From Lachnospiraceae bacterium (GTDB taxonomy: Bacteria > Bacillota > Clostridia > Lachnospirales > Lachnospiraceae), in the NCBI GenBank assembly GCA_022510525.1, contig JAFLTH010000019.1, positions 1 to 43,551 on the forward strand: a stretch of 43,551 bases of DNA, written 5' to 3'. Below are positions 9,022 to 18,022 of this stretch, in pieces (position 1 is the stretch's first letter; the number at the start of each line of letters is the position of its first letter). The notes below the pieces were generated by a model. The model was given only the letters and a program-made list of their open reading frames with translations. It was not told where the DNA came from and ran no database searches. Position numbers and translations under genes: made by a program.

Positions 9022-10857
9022 CTAATTTTCCATCACTTGATAAACCTCATATTTATCATATATTAAGTCTGTCTGTCTAAGGGACACGCTGTATCCTTTG
9101 TCCGTATAATATTCAATGAGCCAGTCTGTTCCGGAATCTTCATCTTTATCTACTATAAAATAAACCCCGTCACTCATTAACAGTCCATCCGCCGTATTAT
9201 CAATTCCAAATACTCTGAGTTTTTCTTTATATAACGGAGTTTTACACATCCATCCGCCCATTATATCATAATTTGTAAGAGAATTGTCTACATTTTTGAA
9301 TATCTTCTGTGAAAAACTCACCGTTGAATAGACATCTTCGAAATAAAAATTCTCCGGATGAGACCTGCAATACTGTGAAATTGCCTCTGCTCCGCGGTTT
9401 GCCTCTTCACGAATCTTTGCATCCGCACTGACTGCGTTGATGCTGCGAGTAAGATTGGTAAGACAAATTATGGAGATAAGTAAAATATATATAAATATTA
9501 TTGTGTTGGCAGCCGGGCCGACATTTTGCAATTTAGCAAAATTATTAGTATCTTCCTGCTTTCCCGTTTTATTTTTAAATCGGCAGGAGTGTATACAAAG
9601 CATACCCATAAGTACCATAAACTCAGCCAGATACAAGGAATGCGTAATCCTCTCAGGGTCTCTGCCTTTCAGCATAATATACATCCACAAAATCGTCCTG
9701 AATATGCCAAGCACCACAAGTTCCCAGATAAAGCTCCATCTTTTTTTATCAGTACCGCCCTTGAGGGCATACCAAAACCCCGAAACAAAAACACACGCAT
9801 ATCCTGTAATCACCAGTAAATTATATGGTGCATCACCTATATGAAAAGTACGATAGATATATTCTCTGCCCTTGGTGATAATGCGATCTGTAAATGTCTG
9901 TTCTCCGGTCACACCATCTGCCGTGATATCCGCCGCATATGCCGCAATTTCAGCCATCACTTTTTCATCAATATCCTCATCCAGCCCGAAATTATAATTT
10001 GCAAGCAACTCCTGCTGTGCATCGCTAAGACCAATAGATGAAAGGTATTCGCTGTGCTCACCGCTTGTCAGTATGTCATAATGAAAATCATAGACTTCTG
10101 TCCTTTTATCAAAAAACTCAACGGCCGCCCTCCAGCCTTCGCTTCCGTATGCTGCAAAGTCAATCAGTCTGCTAATAAGCATTCCCGCAAGAATACAACC
10201 TATTACAATTCCATATTTTATATAATTTTCTTTACTGAAAAATTTTTCCTCCTCAACCCATCTGAACAATCCCGCAAGGGCAATTAAAGGAAAGACCAGA
10301 AGCAGCATCTCACTCCTTAAATTATAGGCCAGTATTACAAGCAGGATTGACGGGATATTTCGAATGACAAATTCTTTGGGAGATAATCCCTTTTTTGTTG
10401 TCATAAAAAGAAAAATTGCTGCTGCCGCCAGCATGGTGCAGGCGACCGTATACTGAACCGCAAGCATATGAGGCAGTATAACTCCCCACATAAATAATGT
10501 CATAAGCGCCATACAAGTAATCTTTGCCTGCCAGTTTTTCAATAAAGTAAGCAGGCGAAAACCTACTAAAAATAAACTTCCCATCTGACACAGACATAAA
10601 AACAACCCGTACCAGGGCAGTGTTCCGGCTAGTTTATAACACAGACTTATAAAAGCTCCCAGAATATAGAGAGTCTGCATATTATGACCGTTCGGAGTGC
10701 CGGCATAAACCCCTGCCATAACATCCTTCATCATAACATCGTCATTTAAGGAATAATAGAAATCGTAGAAAATTGACATAGCCAGCACACTGACTATAAC
10801 AGTCAATGATATCAGTATACAGTTTCCATACTTATCCCACAAACTATGAAATTTCAT
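9022..10857 (-). CDS. Polytopic membrane protein, GT-C-like, function unassigned
   Basis: A protein of about 611 residues with a dozen or so hydrophobic segments. The first outer loop begins FYDFYYSLNDDVMMKDV, an Asp-rich motif placed where GT-C glycosyltransferases carry their catalytic acidic residues. It continues AGTPNGHNMQ. An extracytoplasmic C-terminal domain of roughly 130 residues lacks membrane segments. I use the ATG at 10857, which has GGGAAAGG ten bases upstream, instead of an in-frame TTG at 10887. I do not recognise the family with confidence. Its position between wecE and the acetyltransferase suggests it handles the same lipid-linked sugar. Confidence 0.6.
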   Translation of the reverse strand: MKFHSLWDKYGNCILISLTVIVSVLAMSIFYDFYYSLNDDVMMKDVMAGVYAGTPNGHNMQTLYILGAFISLCYKLAGTLPWYGLFLCLCQMGSLFLVGFRLLTLLKNWQAKITCMALMTLFMWGVILPHMLAVQYTVACTMLAAAAIFLFMTTKKGLSPKEFVIRNIPSILLVILAYNLRSEMLLLVFPLIALAGLFRWVEEEKFFSKENYIKYGIVIGCILAGMLISRLIDFAAYGSEGWRAAVEFFDKRTEVYDFHYDILTSGEHSEYLSSIGLSDAQQELLANYNFGLDEDIDEKVMAEIAAYAADITADGVTGEQTFTDRIITKGREYIYRTFHIGDAPYNLLVITGYACVFVSGFWYALKGGTDKKRWSFIWELVVLGIFRTILWMYIMLKGRDPERITHSLYLAEFMVLMGMLCIHSCRFKNKTGKQEDTNNFAKLQNVGPAANTIIFIYILLISIICLTNLTRSINAVSADAKIREEANRGAEAISQYCRSHPENFYFEDVYSTVSFSQKIFKNVDNSLTNYDIMGGWMCKTPLYKEKLRVFGIDNTADGLLMSDGVYFIVDKDEDSGTDWLIEYYTDKGYSVSLRQTDLIYDKYEVYQVMEN

Positions 10858-10938
10858 TAACCATATACCTTTCCCTGTACCGTACAAATATCTGCATTGA
10901 ATGCCTTGATAACTCTATAATACTTTCCGAACATAGCC

Positions 10939-12066
10939 CTATTTATAAAATTCCTTAATCTGCCCGGTTATATATTCCACCTCATCCTCAGTCAGTTTAT
11001 AAAACATAGGCAGACGGAGGATTCTCTCGCTTTCTTTAGTTGTGTATTTATCTTTCCCATGGAAACGGCCATACTTCATACCTGCCGGTGCCGAATGCAG
11101 CGGCACATAGTGAAATACCGCGAGAATATCTTTTTTCTTAAGATGTTCAATCAGACGGCTGCGCTCCTCCATATCTTTAGTTTTAATATAAAACATATGT
11201 GCATTATGAGTACAATGGTCCGGAATATAAGGAAGCTCTATCTTTCCTTCTTTAGCTAACGGAGTAAGCAATTCCATGTATTGATTCCATCTTGCCAGTC
11301 TTGCCTGAGTGATTTCTTCCGCAAGCTCAAGCTGCGCGTATAAATATGCCGCATTCATATCACTTGGGAGATAGGAGGAACCATAATTCTGCCAGCGGTA
11401 CTTGTCCACCTGACCTCTAAAATACCTGCTCCTGTCGGTTCCTTTTTCCCTAAGGATTTCAGCGGCTTCAATATCCCTGACATCCCGGATAAGCAGTGCT
11501 CCACCCTCACCCATACTCAAATTCTTCGTCTCGTGAAAACTGAAACAGCCAAACTCTCCGAAAGTACCAAGTGCCTTTCCTTTATAAGATGCCATAATGC
11601 ACTGGGCAGCATCCTCTACGACTGCCAGATTATACCGCCTTGCAATATCCATAATAGTATCCATTTCACAGCCTACGCCGGCATAATGCACCGGCGCAAT
11701 AGCCTTGGTACGTTCGGTTATTGCATCCTCAATCAGAGTTTCGTCTATATTCATGGTATCCGGTCTTATATCCACAAAGACCACCCTGGCTCCGCGAAGT
11801 ACGAAAGCATTGGCAGTTGATACGAAGGTATATGAGGGGAGGATGACTTCATCTCCCTCTTTAATATCAATCAGAAACGCTGCCATTTCGGTTGCATGAG
11901 TACAAGATGTAGTGAGCAGGCATTTGGTGGTTTGAGTAAGTTCCTCAATATACTCACTGCACTTGCGGGTGAATGGACCGTCGCCACAGATTTTCTGGTT
12001 TTCAACGGCTTGTTTCATATATTCAATTTCCTTACCCGTATACGGTGGGACGTTGAAATTTATCAT
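10939..12066 (-). CDS. wecE: dTDP-4-amino-4,6-dideoxygalactose transaminase (WecE/RffA)
   Basis: A PLP aminotransferase of 375 residues. It converts dTDP-4-keto-6-deoxyglucose to dTDP-Fuc4N using glutamate as donor. The N-terminus INFNVPPYTGKEIEYM and the KICGDGPFTRKC segment (25-36) match WecE closely. The PLP-contacting Asp is D152 in EDAAQC and the Schiff-base Lys is K181 in SFHETKNLSMGEGG. The start at 12066 has AAAGGA upstream. The longer in-frame extension to 12159 runs through leader sequence and a dispersed repeat and is rejected. The gene has its own promoter (12150-12178). No RmlA or RmlB is in the window, so the dTDP-sugar precursor must come from elsewhere. Confidence 0.88.
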   Translation of the reverse strand: MINFNVPPYTGKEIEYMKQAVENQKICGDGPFTRKCSEYIEELTQTTKCLLTTSCTHATEMAAFLIDIKEGDEVILPSYTFVSTANAFVLRGARVVFVDIRPDTMNIDETLIEDAITERTKAIAPVHYAGVGCEMDTIMDIARRYNLAVVEDAAQCIMASYKGKALGTFGEFGCFSFHETKNLSMGEGGALLIRDVRDIEAAEILREKGTDRSRYFRGQVDKYRWQNYGSSYLPSDMNAAYLYAQLELAEEITQARLARWNQYMELLTPLAKEGKIELPYIPDHCTHNAHMFYIKTKDMEERSRLIEHLKKKDILAVFHYVPLHSAPAGMKYGRFHGKDKYTTKESERILRLPMFYKLTEDEVEYITGQIKEFYK

Positions 12067-12091
12067 AATTTTTTTGTTCCTTTCGAGGTGG

Positions 12092-12114
12092 GATTGCGAG
12101 ACTCCGAGATGGGG
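12092..12114 (+). repeat. 23-bp repeat, copy 2, in the wecE leader
   Basis: Perfect inverted match to 61-83. It lies between the wecE promoter and its start codon, within the predicted 5' untranslated leader of about 77 bases. The flanks on both sides differ from copy 1. Confidence 0.7.
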
Positions 12115-12149
12115 CGCAATACTTATAAATATTAACAATAATCTCCTAT

Positions 12150-12178
12150 ATTTTACCATAGGTGTAGTTATTCGTAAA
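12150..12178 (-). promoter_or_regulatory. Predicted promoter for wecE
   Basis: Minus-strand TTTACG, 17-base spacer, TAAAAT with an upstream TGG. It overlaps the 3' end of the upstream gene. The stretch TATGGTAAAATATAG is shared exactly with the promoter at 20251-20279. Confidence 0.55.
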
Positions 12179-13961
12179 TTGCATATTTCATATTGCAGAA
12201 GGTTTCCTCATAGCCGTAATCTTCTATGAATTGCAGTAATATTTCTAATTTTTCATCAGAAGCAAAGGCTTCTTCGTTAACACCGAACCATTCGTAAGCC
12301 TCAGGATCTCCGGTTCTGTATGCTGCTATGGCTGAGGATACAATTATTATTGGCCTATCCGAATCCATATTGCCTTCTACCGCTTCCATATCCTGCTCAA
12401 ACTGCTCCAGCCTGTAGGAATCTAAATCAGGCCAGGAGGTTGATATTGCGGGAGGCATATCCAGTAAATAGCTTAGTCCCGGCAACTCTTTGTATAATAT
12501 GACTTTACGCCCTGCAAAGTCATTTGCCTTAGTATGTTTGACCAAATCAGTCAGCGCCACCGCATTATCTCTTGTCGTATATATTCCCTCGCTTTTAGGA
12601 ATTTCATTAGCGAGAGTATCTCTTTTTTCACCCCGGACGCCGTCATTAAAAACAAAATTCATGTGAAAACATATGCTTTGTATAAGAAGCATAACAAACA
12701 GTGCCGCAAGCATGCTTTTCCATGGAAAATGAATGCTTTTTCCGGCAGTCTTTCTAAAAAATCCTACGCATATCCAAAGGGTAAAAGGCGCGGCTATAAA
12801 GAGGTTATTGATAATAGGATATAGCCTGTTGTTACTTCCCAGAGGGGTGACAAGCATTTGTATAAGTATAAGCAAGGCAAGAGTCTTATCTTCTATACTA
12901 TACTTTTTAGAAATGAGTAAATACACTGCGCAGGCTGCGGTCAAGAGCAGGAAAAAAACTGCCCACTGGTATATGCTGCCATAGTAATAATAACCGAAGT
13001 CAAACATTCCTTTTCCCCAGTAGAAACGAATAAGTATACAGCATATCGCTATACAAAGCAGACAAAACAGCCACTCTCCCTTTTTCGGCACGAACTTTTT
13101 CTTAAGTACATATATCATATATAAAAAGCCCATACAGACAGTAGCAAAAAGAAGCCAGAATAATCCGGTCATATAGTCACCGAACATACCAAACAGCATA
13201 GCATAGGGTTTATAGTCCACTGCCTTATCGGTCATGGCAAACATATTTTTTACCATTTCAGGATAAGCCCCTATGCCGTATTTCATACATATTGATATAA
13301 ACGGAATTCCAAAGCCGATAAGATATCCCGCTATGCATATAATGGTATCTTTTATGCATTTACTGAATTTTTCTTTTCTGAGCCATGCGGCATACCACAG
13401 TGCAAGAATAAAGGCTGTCTGTACCACATTGGGCATCCTGACCGCAACGTTCACGCCAAGGTATATTCCTGCCAGAAGCATATATCTTGTATACTGCTTA
13501 TCTTGAACGCATATTCCTTTATACAGCAACAGTATCCCTGCTCCCATAAAAAGATAGGTCAGGTAATTATACAGAATAGTCGTAGGACACCAGCACAGAC
13601 TAAGTGCAATCATTTCCCCGACAAAAACTATAAATGTGGGAATTTTTTTACGTAAAACAAAGTAGAAGATAAGTGCGGTTGCCGATAATATGAGCCCCGT
13701 ATAAAAATATATTCCAATCAGCATACCGCCTTTAGGAAGCCTCGTAAGCAGATAACCTGCCACATTTGCCAGATATGTAGCTACCATCCATGTACTGTCC
13801 GAAGTCGGAAAATACTGAAAATTAGTCAGGCTGTAAGCAGTATCCACAATATCTAAGCCCTGATTAATTTTGATCAGGGGATAGAATGTCAGTATTACTA
13901 CAAATATGCAATTCTCTATATAACCGCGAAATTTGTTATATAATCCAACTACTTTTTCCAT
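12168..13961 (-). CDS. Polytopic membrane protein, GT-C-like, function unassigned
   Basis: A 597-residue protein with many hydrophobic segments and an extracytoplasmic C-terminal domain of about 150 residues. The first outer loop has QGLDIVDTAYSLTNFQYF, with acidic residues where GT-C enzymes carry the catalytic Asp, followed by a second membrane-associated stretch (MVATYLANVAGYLLTRLP). The layout resembles the genes at 9022 and 21399, so these are probably distant relatives. It starts two bases after the stop of the acyltransferase gene, consistent with one operon. A specific sugar transfer role is inferred only from fold-like layout and context. Confidence 0.6.
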   Translation of the reverse strand: MEKVVGLYNKFRGYIENCIFVVILTFYPLIKINQGLDIVDTAYSLTNFQYFPTSDSTWMVATYLANVAGYLLTRLPKGGMLIGIYFYTGLILSATALIFYFVLRKKIPTFIVFVGEMIALSLCWCPTTILYNYLTYLFMGAGILLLYKGICVQDKQYTRYMLLAGIYLGVNVAVRMPNVVQTAFILALWYAAWLRKEKFSKCIKDTIICIAGYLIGFGIPFISICMKYGIGAYPEMVKNMFAMTDKAVDYKPYAMLFGMFGDYMTGLFWLLFATVCMGFLYMIYVLKKKFVPKKGEWLFCLLCIAICCILIRFYWGKGMFDFGYYYYGSIYQWAVFFLLLTAACAVYLLISKKYSIEDKTLALLILIQMLVTPLGSNNRLYPIINNLFIAAPFTLWICVGFFRKTAGKSIHFPWKSMLAALFVMLLIQSICFHMNFVFNDGVRGEKRDTLANEIPKSEGIYTTRDNAVALTDLVKHTKANDFAGRKVILYKELPGLSYLLDMPPAISTSWPDLDSYRLEQFEQDMEAVEGNMDSDRPIIIVSSAIAAYRTGDPEAYEWFGVNEEAFASDEKLEILLQFIEDYGYEETFCNMKYAIYE

Positions 13962-13963
13962 AA

Positions 13964-15025
13964 CTATTTATCTCTCTTTTTGAAGACCTTCATTACTCTT
14001 TCAAAGAAATAGGCTCTTATGAAATCCACCAGCGTACCCAGTAAGTAAATTACCACAACACAACCAATCATATGCGGCAGTGCCCGCCATGTACTCCTTA
14101 CACTTTCCACTTGCAGCCAGGCCGGCCACTTATAACGAACCAGTATATGTTCATGCAATAGATAAACGCCAAAGGTATAAGGTGCCAGCCGTCTTATTAT
14201 ACCCGCTGCCTTCCCTTCACGGATTTTAGTATTTTTAAAAGCACAAAAAAGTCCTATCGATCCAATAAGACATAATATATGGTTGTACGTATAGGGCATC
14301 TCCCAATAATACGAAAATGCGTCTATTCTTTTTCCAAGCAGATTAGCTATAAGAGAAAGGGCAAAGATGCCCAAACTTGAACTAACATATATACTTATGG
14401 CATTTCCTCTGTTTTTAAGCCATTCCGGACAGTAAAGACGCAAATACGCCGCAACCAGAAACAGGACTAAAAACCAGCCGTAATTATACCCATACTTATC
14501 GGTTTCCAGATATATCGGGAAAACAGATTTACCAACTGATAAGAAAAGCAGTAAGACTAATATTACTTTTTGCAAAGTTTTCTTATCCATACTTTTTGCC
14601 CCTGCCGCAAGCACCGGTGCAAAAATATACATAATAACATAAGCCGTTGCAAACCAGTAGTGCTCGGTCTCAATAGGCAGTATAAACCCAATCCAGTCAT
14701 AATTTCCAAGGTCACTCCATGAAAGCATGCCTATACATATCATCGCCACCGGTATAAGCAGCGAATAAAAAAGAACCTGCGTAAGAAGGGAGATAATACG
14801 CCCCGCCTTCCATTCAGATTCTACAAGAAAATATCCGCTTATCAGGACATAGCAATTTACCGCAACAATACAGAAAGCTTCAATGAGTCTCATAGCATAA
14901 AACATGAGGGTCCTGTCCGCATCATTTGTTACTACAAAGCCTTTGACAATATAATGCAGTGTGATTATCATGAGCATTGCCACAATACGCAGCAATTCAA
15001 AATTGGTCTGTCGTTTTGAAACCAT
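13964..15025 (-). CDS. Membrane acyltransferase 3 family (OafA/WecH-like O-acetyltransferase)
   Basis: About 353 residues with roughly ten membrane segments. NFELLRIVAMLMIITLHY at 8-25 is the signature start of the acyltransferase_3 family, with the catalytic His at H24. The FCIVAVNCYVLISGYFL segment is also characteristic. These enzymes move acetyl or other acyl groups to sugars of surface polysaccharides. I start at the ATG at 15025, with GGAGGT 11 bases upstream. A GTG nine bases earlier lies almost on top of that site. It is probably a decoration enzyme for the polymer made by this cluster. Confidence 0.87.
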   Translation of the reverse strand: MVSKRQTNFELLRIVAMLMIITLHYIVKGFVVTNDADRTLMFYAMRLIEAFCIVAVNCYVLISGYFLVESEWKAGRIISLLTQVLFYSLLIPVAMICIGMLSWSDLGNYDWIGFILPIETEHYWFATAYVIMYIFAPVLAAGAKSMDKKTLQKVILVLLLFLSVGKSVFPIYLETDKYGYNYGWFLVLFLVAAYLRLYCPEWLKNRGNAISIYVSSSLGIFALSLIANLLGKRIDAFSYYWEMPYTYNHILCLIGSIGLFCAFKNTKIREGKAAGIIRRLAPYTFGVYLLHEHILVRYKWPAWLQVESVRSTWRALPHMIGCVVVIYLLGTLVDFIRAYFFERVMKVFKKRDK

Positions 15026-15074
15026 AGCAGGCACCCACCTCCGGTTTATCGTCGCTTTATATGCTTAATTTCAT

Positions 15075-15503
15075 CTACTTCTTATCGGTAAATATCCAGA
15101 TTTTACTCAGTATATAATTTGTTACAATGACAACTACCTGCGCAATCAATTTTGCTATATATTCATTGAAACCTGCCAAATCCACCATTAAAAACATGAT
15201 GAACATCTCTAACAGCAGCGTTGCTATCCTTGCGCCTACAAACGAAACAAATTCTTTTGAAAGGCTTGATAAGCCTGAATTCTTACTTTTAAATACAAAA
15301 GCATGGTTTGTCCAATATGCAAAAATCACCGTAAGCACCCAGGATATTGCGGTTGCAGCCAGATATCCGGTATGAATCAGGTCATTAAATACATAGAAAA
15401 GAAAATAATTCAGCACAAATGCAAGGAAGCCGAAGATCAGGTAGTTTATTCCTTCTTCGTACTTTTTATATATGCCCCATATAAGTTTGAATAATGCTTT
15501 CAT
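15075..15503 (-). CDS. GtrA-like flippase family membrane protein
   Basis: A 142-residue protein with four predicted membrane segments. It has the GtrA-family pattern NYLIFGFLAFVLNYFLFY near the start, WVLTVIFAYWTNHAFVFK in the middle and NYILSKIWIF at the end. GtrA proteins are thought to help translocate undecaprenyl-phosphate-linked sugars made by GtrB. A GtrB-like enzyme sits at 7533-8468. The C-terminal KIWIF motif and the length are normal. The gene is the first glycan gene downstream of the arsenic operon. Confidence 0.85.
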   Translation of the reverse strand: MKALFKLIWGIYKKYEEGINYLIFGFLAFVLNYFLFYVFNDLIHTGYLAATAISWVLTVIFAYWTNHAFVFKSKNSGLSSLSKEFVSFVGARIATLLLEMFIMFLMVDLAGFNEYIAKLIAQVVVIVTNYILSKIWIFTDKK

Positions 15504-15615
15504 CTAATATGCTCCCATGATTTTGAAATAAGTTCCAAATAAAAAACCTTTCATATCATCTTTTTACATTATAAATAAAATTATGTCAGCCACTTTCTAC
15601 GATATTATGATAATA

Positions 15616-15744
15616 TCATATATCCTCTTTAATCACAACAAAATATCCTTGCTCATCAGTAAAAAACTTTATAAAAAGCAAAAGTATATCCGGCACATTG
15701 GTCAAAACCCCAACGGTTGCAGCCAATGACACCGGACTTGATAA
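15616..15744 (-). pseudogene. 3' remnant resembling arsenite efflux pump Acr3
   Basis: Directly after the arsA stop, another minus-strand frame encodes about 40 residues ending at a TGA at 15616. The segment SPVSLAATVGVLTNVPDILL matches the last transmembrane helix region of Acr3-type arsenite permeases as I know them (pattern ALATVVGVLxEVP). No start codon or ribosome site precedes it, and the rest of the roughly 350-residue pump is absent. I read it as the residue of a deletion in an arsR-D-A-acr3 operon. The short length makes the identification tentative. Confidence 0.5.
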
Positions 15745-15748
15745 GCCC

Positions 15749-17485
15749 CTATAATTCAAGCAGCTTCTCGCCCTTGATCCGGTTCGCACTCCATGCAATC
15801 ACAGCAAATTTTCCATTGTTATGACGGTCAATGCGATTAATCCATTCCACTTCATTGCTAGCTTTCGCTTTCAGCAGGGAATTAGTCGTATTCGCATGAT
15901 AGAATGACTGGTTGATTACCCACCATTTTGCAGCAATCTGCGCCCTGTTCAAATCATCTTCCAAACGCAATGCTTCGTAGACAGGTGTTGCTTCCGGCAA
16001 TGTCACAATAACTACTTCTGTTTCATCACTTTTCAGTCTGGGCAATAATTTCTTTACAGACTCCGGCGTTTCGCCTTTAGTTCTCTGGATTTCTTTGTCA
16101 TAGCTTTCCGTGGATTCCAACAAAAGCAATGTATGACCTGTAGGTGCGGTATCAATGACCACAATATGATCATCCGCTTTTTCTACAATCTCCGCAAAGG
16201 CACGGAATACAGCAATTTCCTGTGTACATGGTGAACGTAAATCTTCCTCGATATAGGCTATATCCTCTCCGGATAGACCGTTTGCCCTTGCTTTTGACAG
16301 CACTTCATCCTGATAATTTTTTAATTCAGCCTGTTCGTCAATATGGCTCATTGTAATATTTTCAGCCTTCTCTAATACAAATTTCAAATGAGCCGCCGGA
16401 TCCGTTGTTGTAAGATGAACCTTTTTACCACATTTTGCAAGACCTAATGCAATCGCAGCAGCGACAGTGGTCTTACCAACACCACCTTTCCCCATAGTAA
16501 AGACTACTTTTCTTCCTGCTTCATCAATGGACCGTATAACATCCTGAAGCTGATAGAAGTTCTCCGTATTAGGAATCTCGGTCTTTATTTCCTGCCGGTC
16601 ACTGCTCAGCATAGAACGCACGTTATCCAGTCCGGTAATATTGTATGCCCGCAGTGGAATCTGATAGGTTGAAAGCTCTTTCAGTTCTTCCGGTATTGCA
16701 CTTAGCGCATCCTGCTGCTTCTTATAGAGCATAGCAGATATTTCATCGTCATGTTCCGTAAGAACCCCATTTACTACCAGCATCTGGTTTCTTACTCCCA
16801 ACTCTGCCAGTTCATGAGATGCCCGTTGTGCTTCCTTTAGAGGAGCTTCTTCAGGGCGCGTCACTAATACAAGTGTAGTAACCTTTCCATCGGCAAGAGT
16901 CTCAACCGCATCCTTGTAAACAGCTTTCTTGCTCTCCAGACCGGATAACTGTCCAAGACATGACGCACCGTGTGTACTTTCACTGATAAAATTGCTCCAT
17001 GCGGAAGGAAGCTGGAGCATCCGCAGTGTATGACCTGTAGGTGCCGTATCAAAGATTATATGGTCGTAATTTTCCTGCACTTCTTTATCTGTAATGAAAT
17101 TGGAAAATTCGTTAAATGCTGCAATTTCAATGGTACAGGAACCGGAAAGCTGTTCCTCCATATTGGCAATCACTGCATCCGGCATAATGCCGCGGTAAGG
17201 TGCAATCACACTCTCCCGGTATTCCGCAGCGGCCTGTATCGGATCAAGGTTTGCTACCACCAGATTTGGTACAGAAGGTATCGGTGTTCCTTTATTTGTC
17301 AATTCCATTGAAAAAACATCCTGCAAATTGGACGCCGGATCGGTACTGATCAGCAGTACCTTTTTATCCTGATCTGCAAGGGAAACCGCAGTTGCACAAG
17401 CTACAGAGGTTTTTCCCACACCACCCTTTCCGGTAAAGAACAGGTATTTTGTTTTTGTAATCTCAAACGGATTATAAATTGTCAT
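15749..17485 (-). CDS. arsA: Arsenical pump-driving ATPase ArsA
   Basis: A full-length 578-residue ATPase made of two homologous halves. P-loops are at 18-27 (TGKGGVGKTS) and 332-340 (GKGGVGKTT). Each half has DTAPTGHTL (146-154 and 445-453), the signature that couples metalloid binding to hydrolysis. Cys117, Cys176 and Cys420 correspond to the three arsenite-binding cysteines of the R773 enzyme. ArsA normally binds a membrane efflux protein and energises As(III)/Sb(III) export. GGGAG lies upstream of the ATG, 21 bases after arsD. The partner pump is missing here except for a short remnant just downstream, so activity would depend on a pump encoded elsewhere. Confidence 0.95.
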   Translation of the reverse strand: MTIYNPFEITKTKYLFFTGKGGVGKTSVACATAVSLADQDKKVLLISTDPASNLQDVFSMELTNKGTPIPSVPNLVVANLDPIQAAAEYRESVIAPYRGIMPDAVIANMEEQLSGSCTIEIAAFNEFSNFITDKEVQENYDHIIFDTAPTGHTLRMLQLPSAWSNFISESTHGASCLGQLSGLESKKAVYKDAVETLADGKVTTLVLVTRPEEAPLKEAQRASHELAELGVRNQMLVVNGVLTEHDDEISAMLYKKQQDALSAIPEELKELSTYQIPLRAYNITGLDNVRSMLSSDRQEIKTEIPNTENFYQLQDVIRSIDEAGRKVVFTMGKGGVGKTTVAAAIALGLAKCGKKVHLTTTDPAAHLKFVLEKAENITMSHIDEQAELKNYQDEVLSKARANGLSGEDIAYIEEDLRSPCTQEIAVFRAFAEIVEKADDHIVVIDTAPTGHTLLLLESTESYDKEIQRTKGETPESVKKLLPRLKSDETEVVIVTLPEATPVYEALRLEDDLNRAQIAAKWWVINQSFYHANTTNSLLKAKASNEVEWINRIDRHNNGKFAVIAWSANRIKGEKLLEL

Positions 17486-17506
17486 GTCTAAACTCCCTTC
17501 ACAAAA

Positions 17507-17920
17507 CTAGCAGCATCCTTTTTCACTATCAGTGCAGCAGCTATCTTCTGTACTGGATTCATCCCCACAGCAACAAGGCGAATCCTCACAACAAGATGAC
17601 ACGCCCAACAATTCCGGTGACAACTCCAACCAGCTTGTAAATTCCTCATTGGACGGATATCTCCCCGTAATCACGATAAAATCATCTACCTCTATCACAG
17701 GCAGTTTATCCGGACCGAATTTTTTCAAAAATTCAGCCACAGACTTATTGTTCACAAACTCCATCGGTGCGCTGGTCAGATTATACCTTGCTACTTCAAT
17801 ACCGTTTTCTTTCAATGTATTCAATACCGTTGAAATACGGAGAAGTTCCGGATCAACACTAACACCGCAAAGACCTGTTGGGCAGCACATAGCCGGTTCA
17901 TAAATTTTCATTGTTTTCAT
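17507..17920 (-). CDS. arsD: Arsenic metallochaperone ArsD
   Basis: A 137-residue protein that hands As(III) to ArsA. Cys12, Cys13 and Cys18 in MCCPTGLC are placed exactly as in the R773 chaperone. The thioredoxin-like fold region follows, ending near residue 100. The C-terminal tail is unusually cysteine-rich, with vicinal or triple Cys runs (SSCCEDSPCCCGDE, then SCC and a final GCC). These resemble the optional C-terminal pairs of ArsD but are more numerous. The ATG at 17920 has AAAGGAGG nine bases upstream. It is the second gene of the operon, about 100 bases after arsR. Confidence 0.95.
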   Translation of the reverse strand: MKTMKIYEPAMCCPTGLCGVSVDPELLRISTVLNTLKENGIEVARYNLTSAPMEFVNNKSVAEFLKKFGPDKLPVIEVDDFIVITGRYPSNEEFTSWLELSPELLGVSSCCEDSPCCCGDESSTEDSCCTDSEKGCC

Positions 17921-17947
17921 ATAAAATATCCTCCTTTAATTGAATAA

Positions 17948-17961
17948 TAGAAATATTTCTA
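17948..17961. promoter_or_regulatory. 14-bp perfect palindrome before arsD
   Basis: TAGAAATATTTCTA is a perfect palindrome between the arsR stop and the arsD start. It could be a second regulator site or part of an RNA structure. No strong promoter is visible beside it. Confidence 0.35.
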
Positions 17962-17979
17962 TGTTTATATTATATGAAA

Positions 17980-18015
17980 ACCGATGTTTATATGTTACAT
18001 TATTTAAACATCGGT
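17980..18015 (-). terminator. Hairpin between arsR and arsD, possible attenuator
   Basis: On the minus strand ACCGATGTTTA pairs perfectly over 11 bases with TAAACATCGGT across a 14-base loop and is followed by TTTTC. The short T-run suggests partial termination or a processing/stability hairpin that lowers arsDA relative to arsR. Confidence 0.45.
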
Positions 18016-18022
18016 ATCATCC

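Noticed and set aside
12067-12159. Extended N-terminus of WecE
   Set aside because: The extra 31 codons include leader and the dispersed repeat, overlap the promoter -10, and do not resemble WecE; the internal ATG at 12066 has a ribosome site and the family N-terminus.
15601-15617. GATATTATGATAATATC near-palindrome as an operator or promoter for gtrA
   Set aside because: AT-rich dyads are expected by chance here and no properly spaced promoter boxes accompany it.
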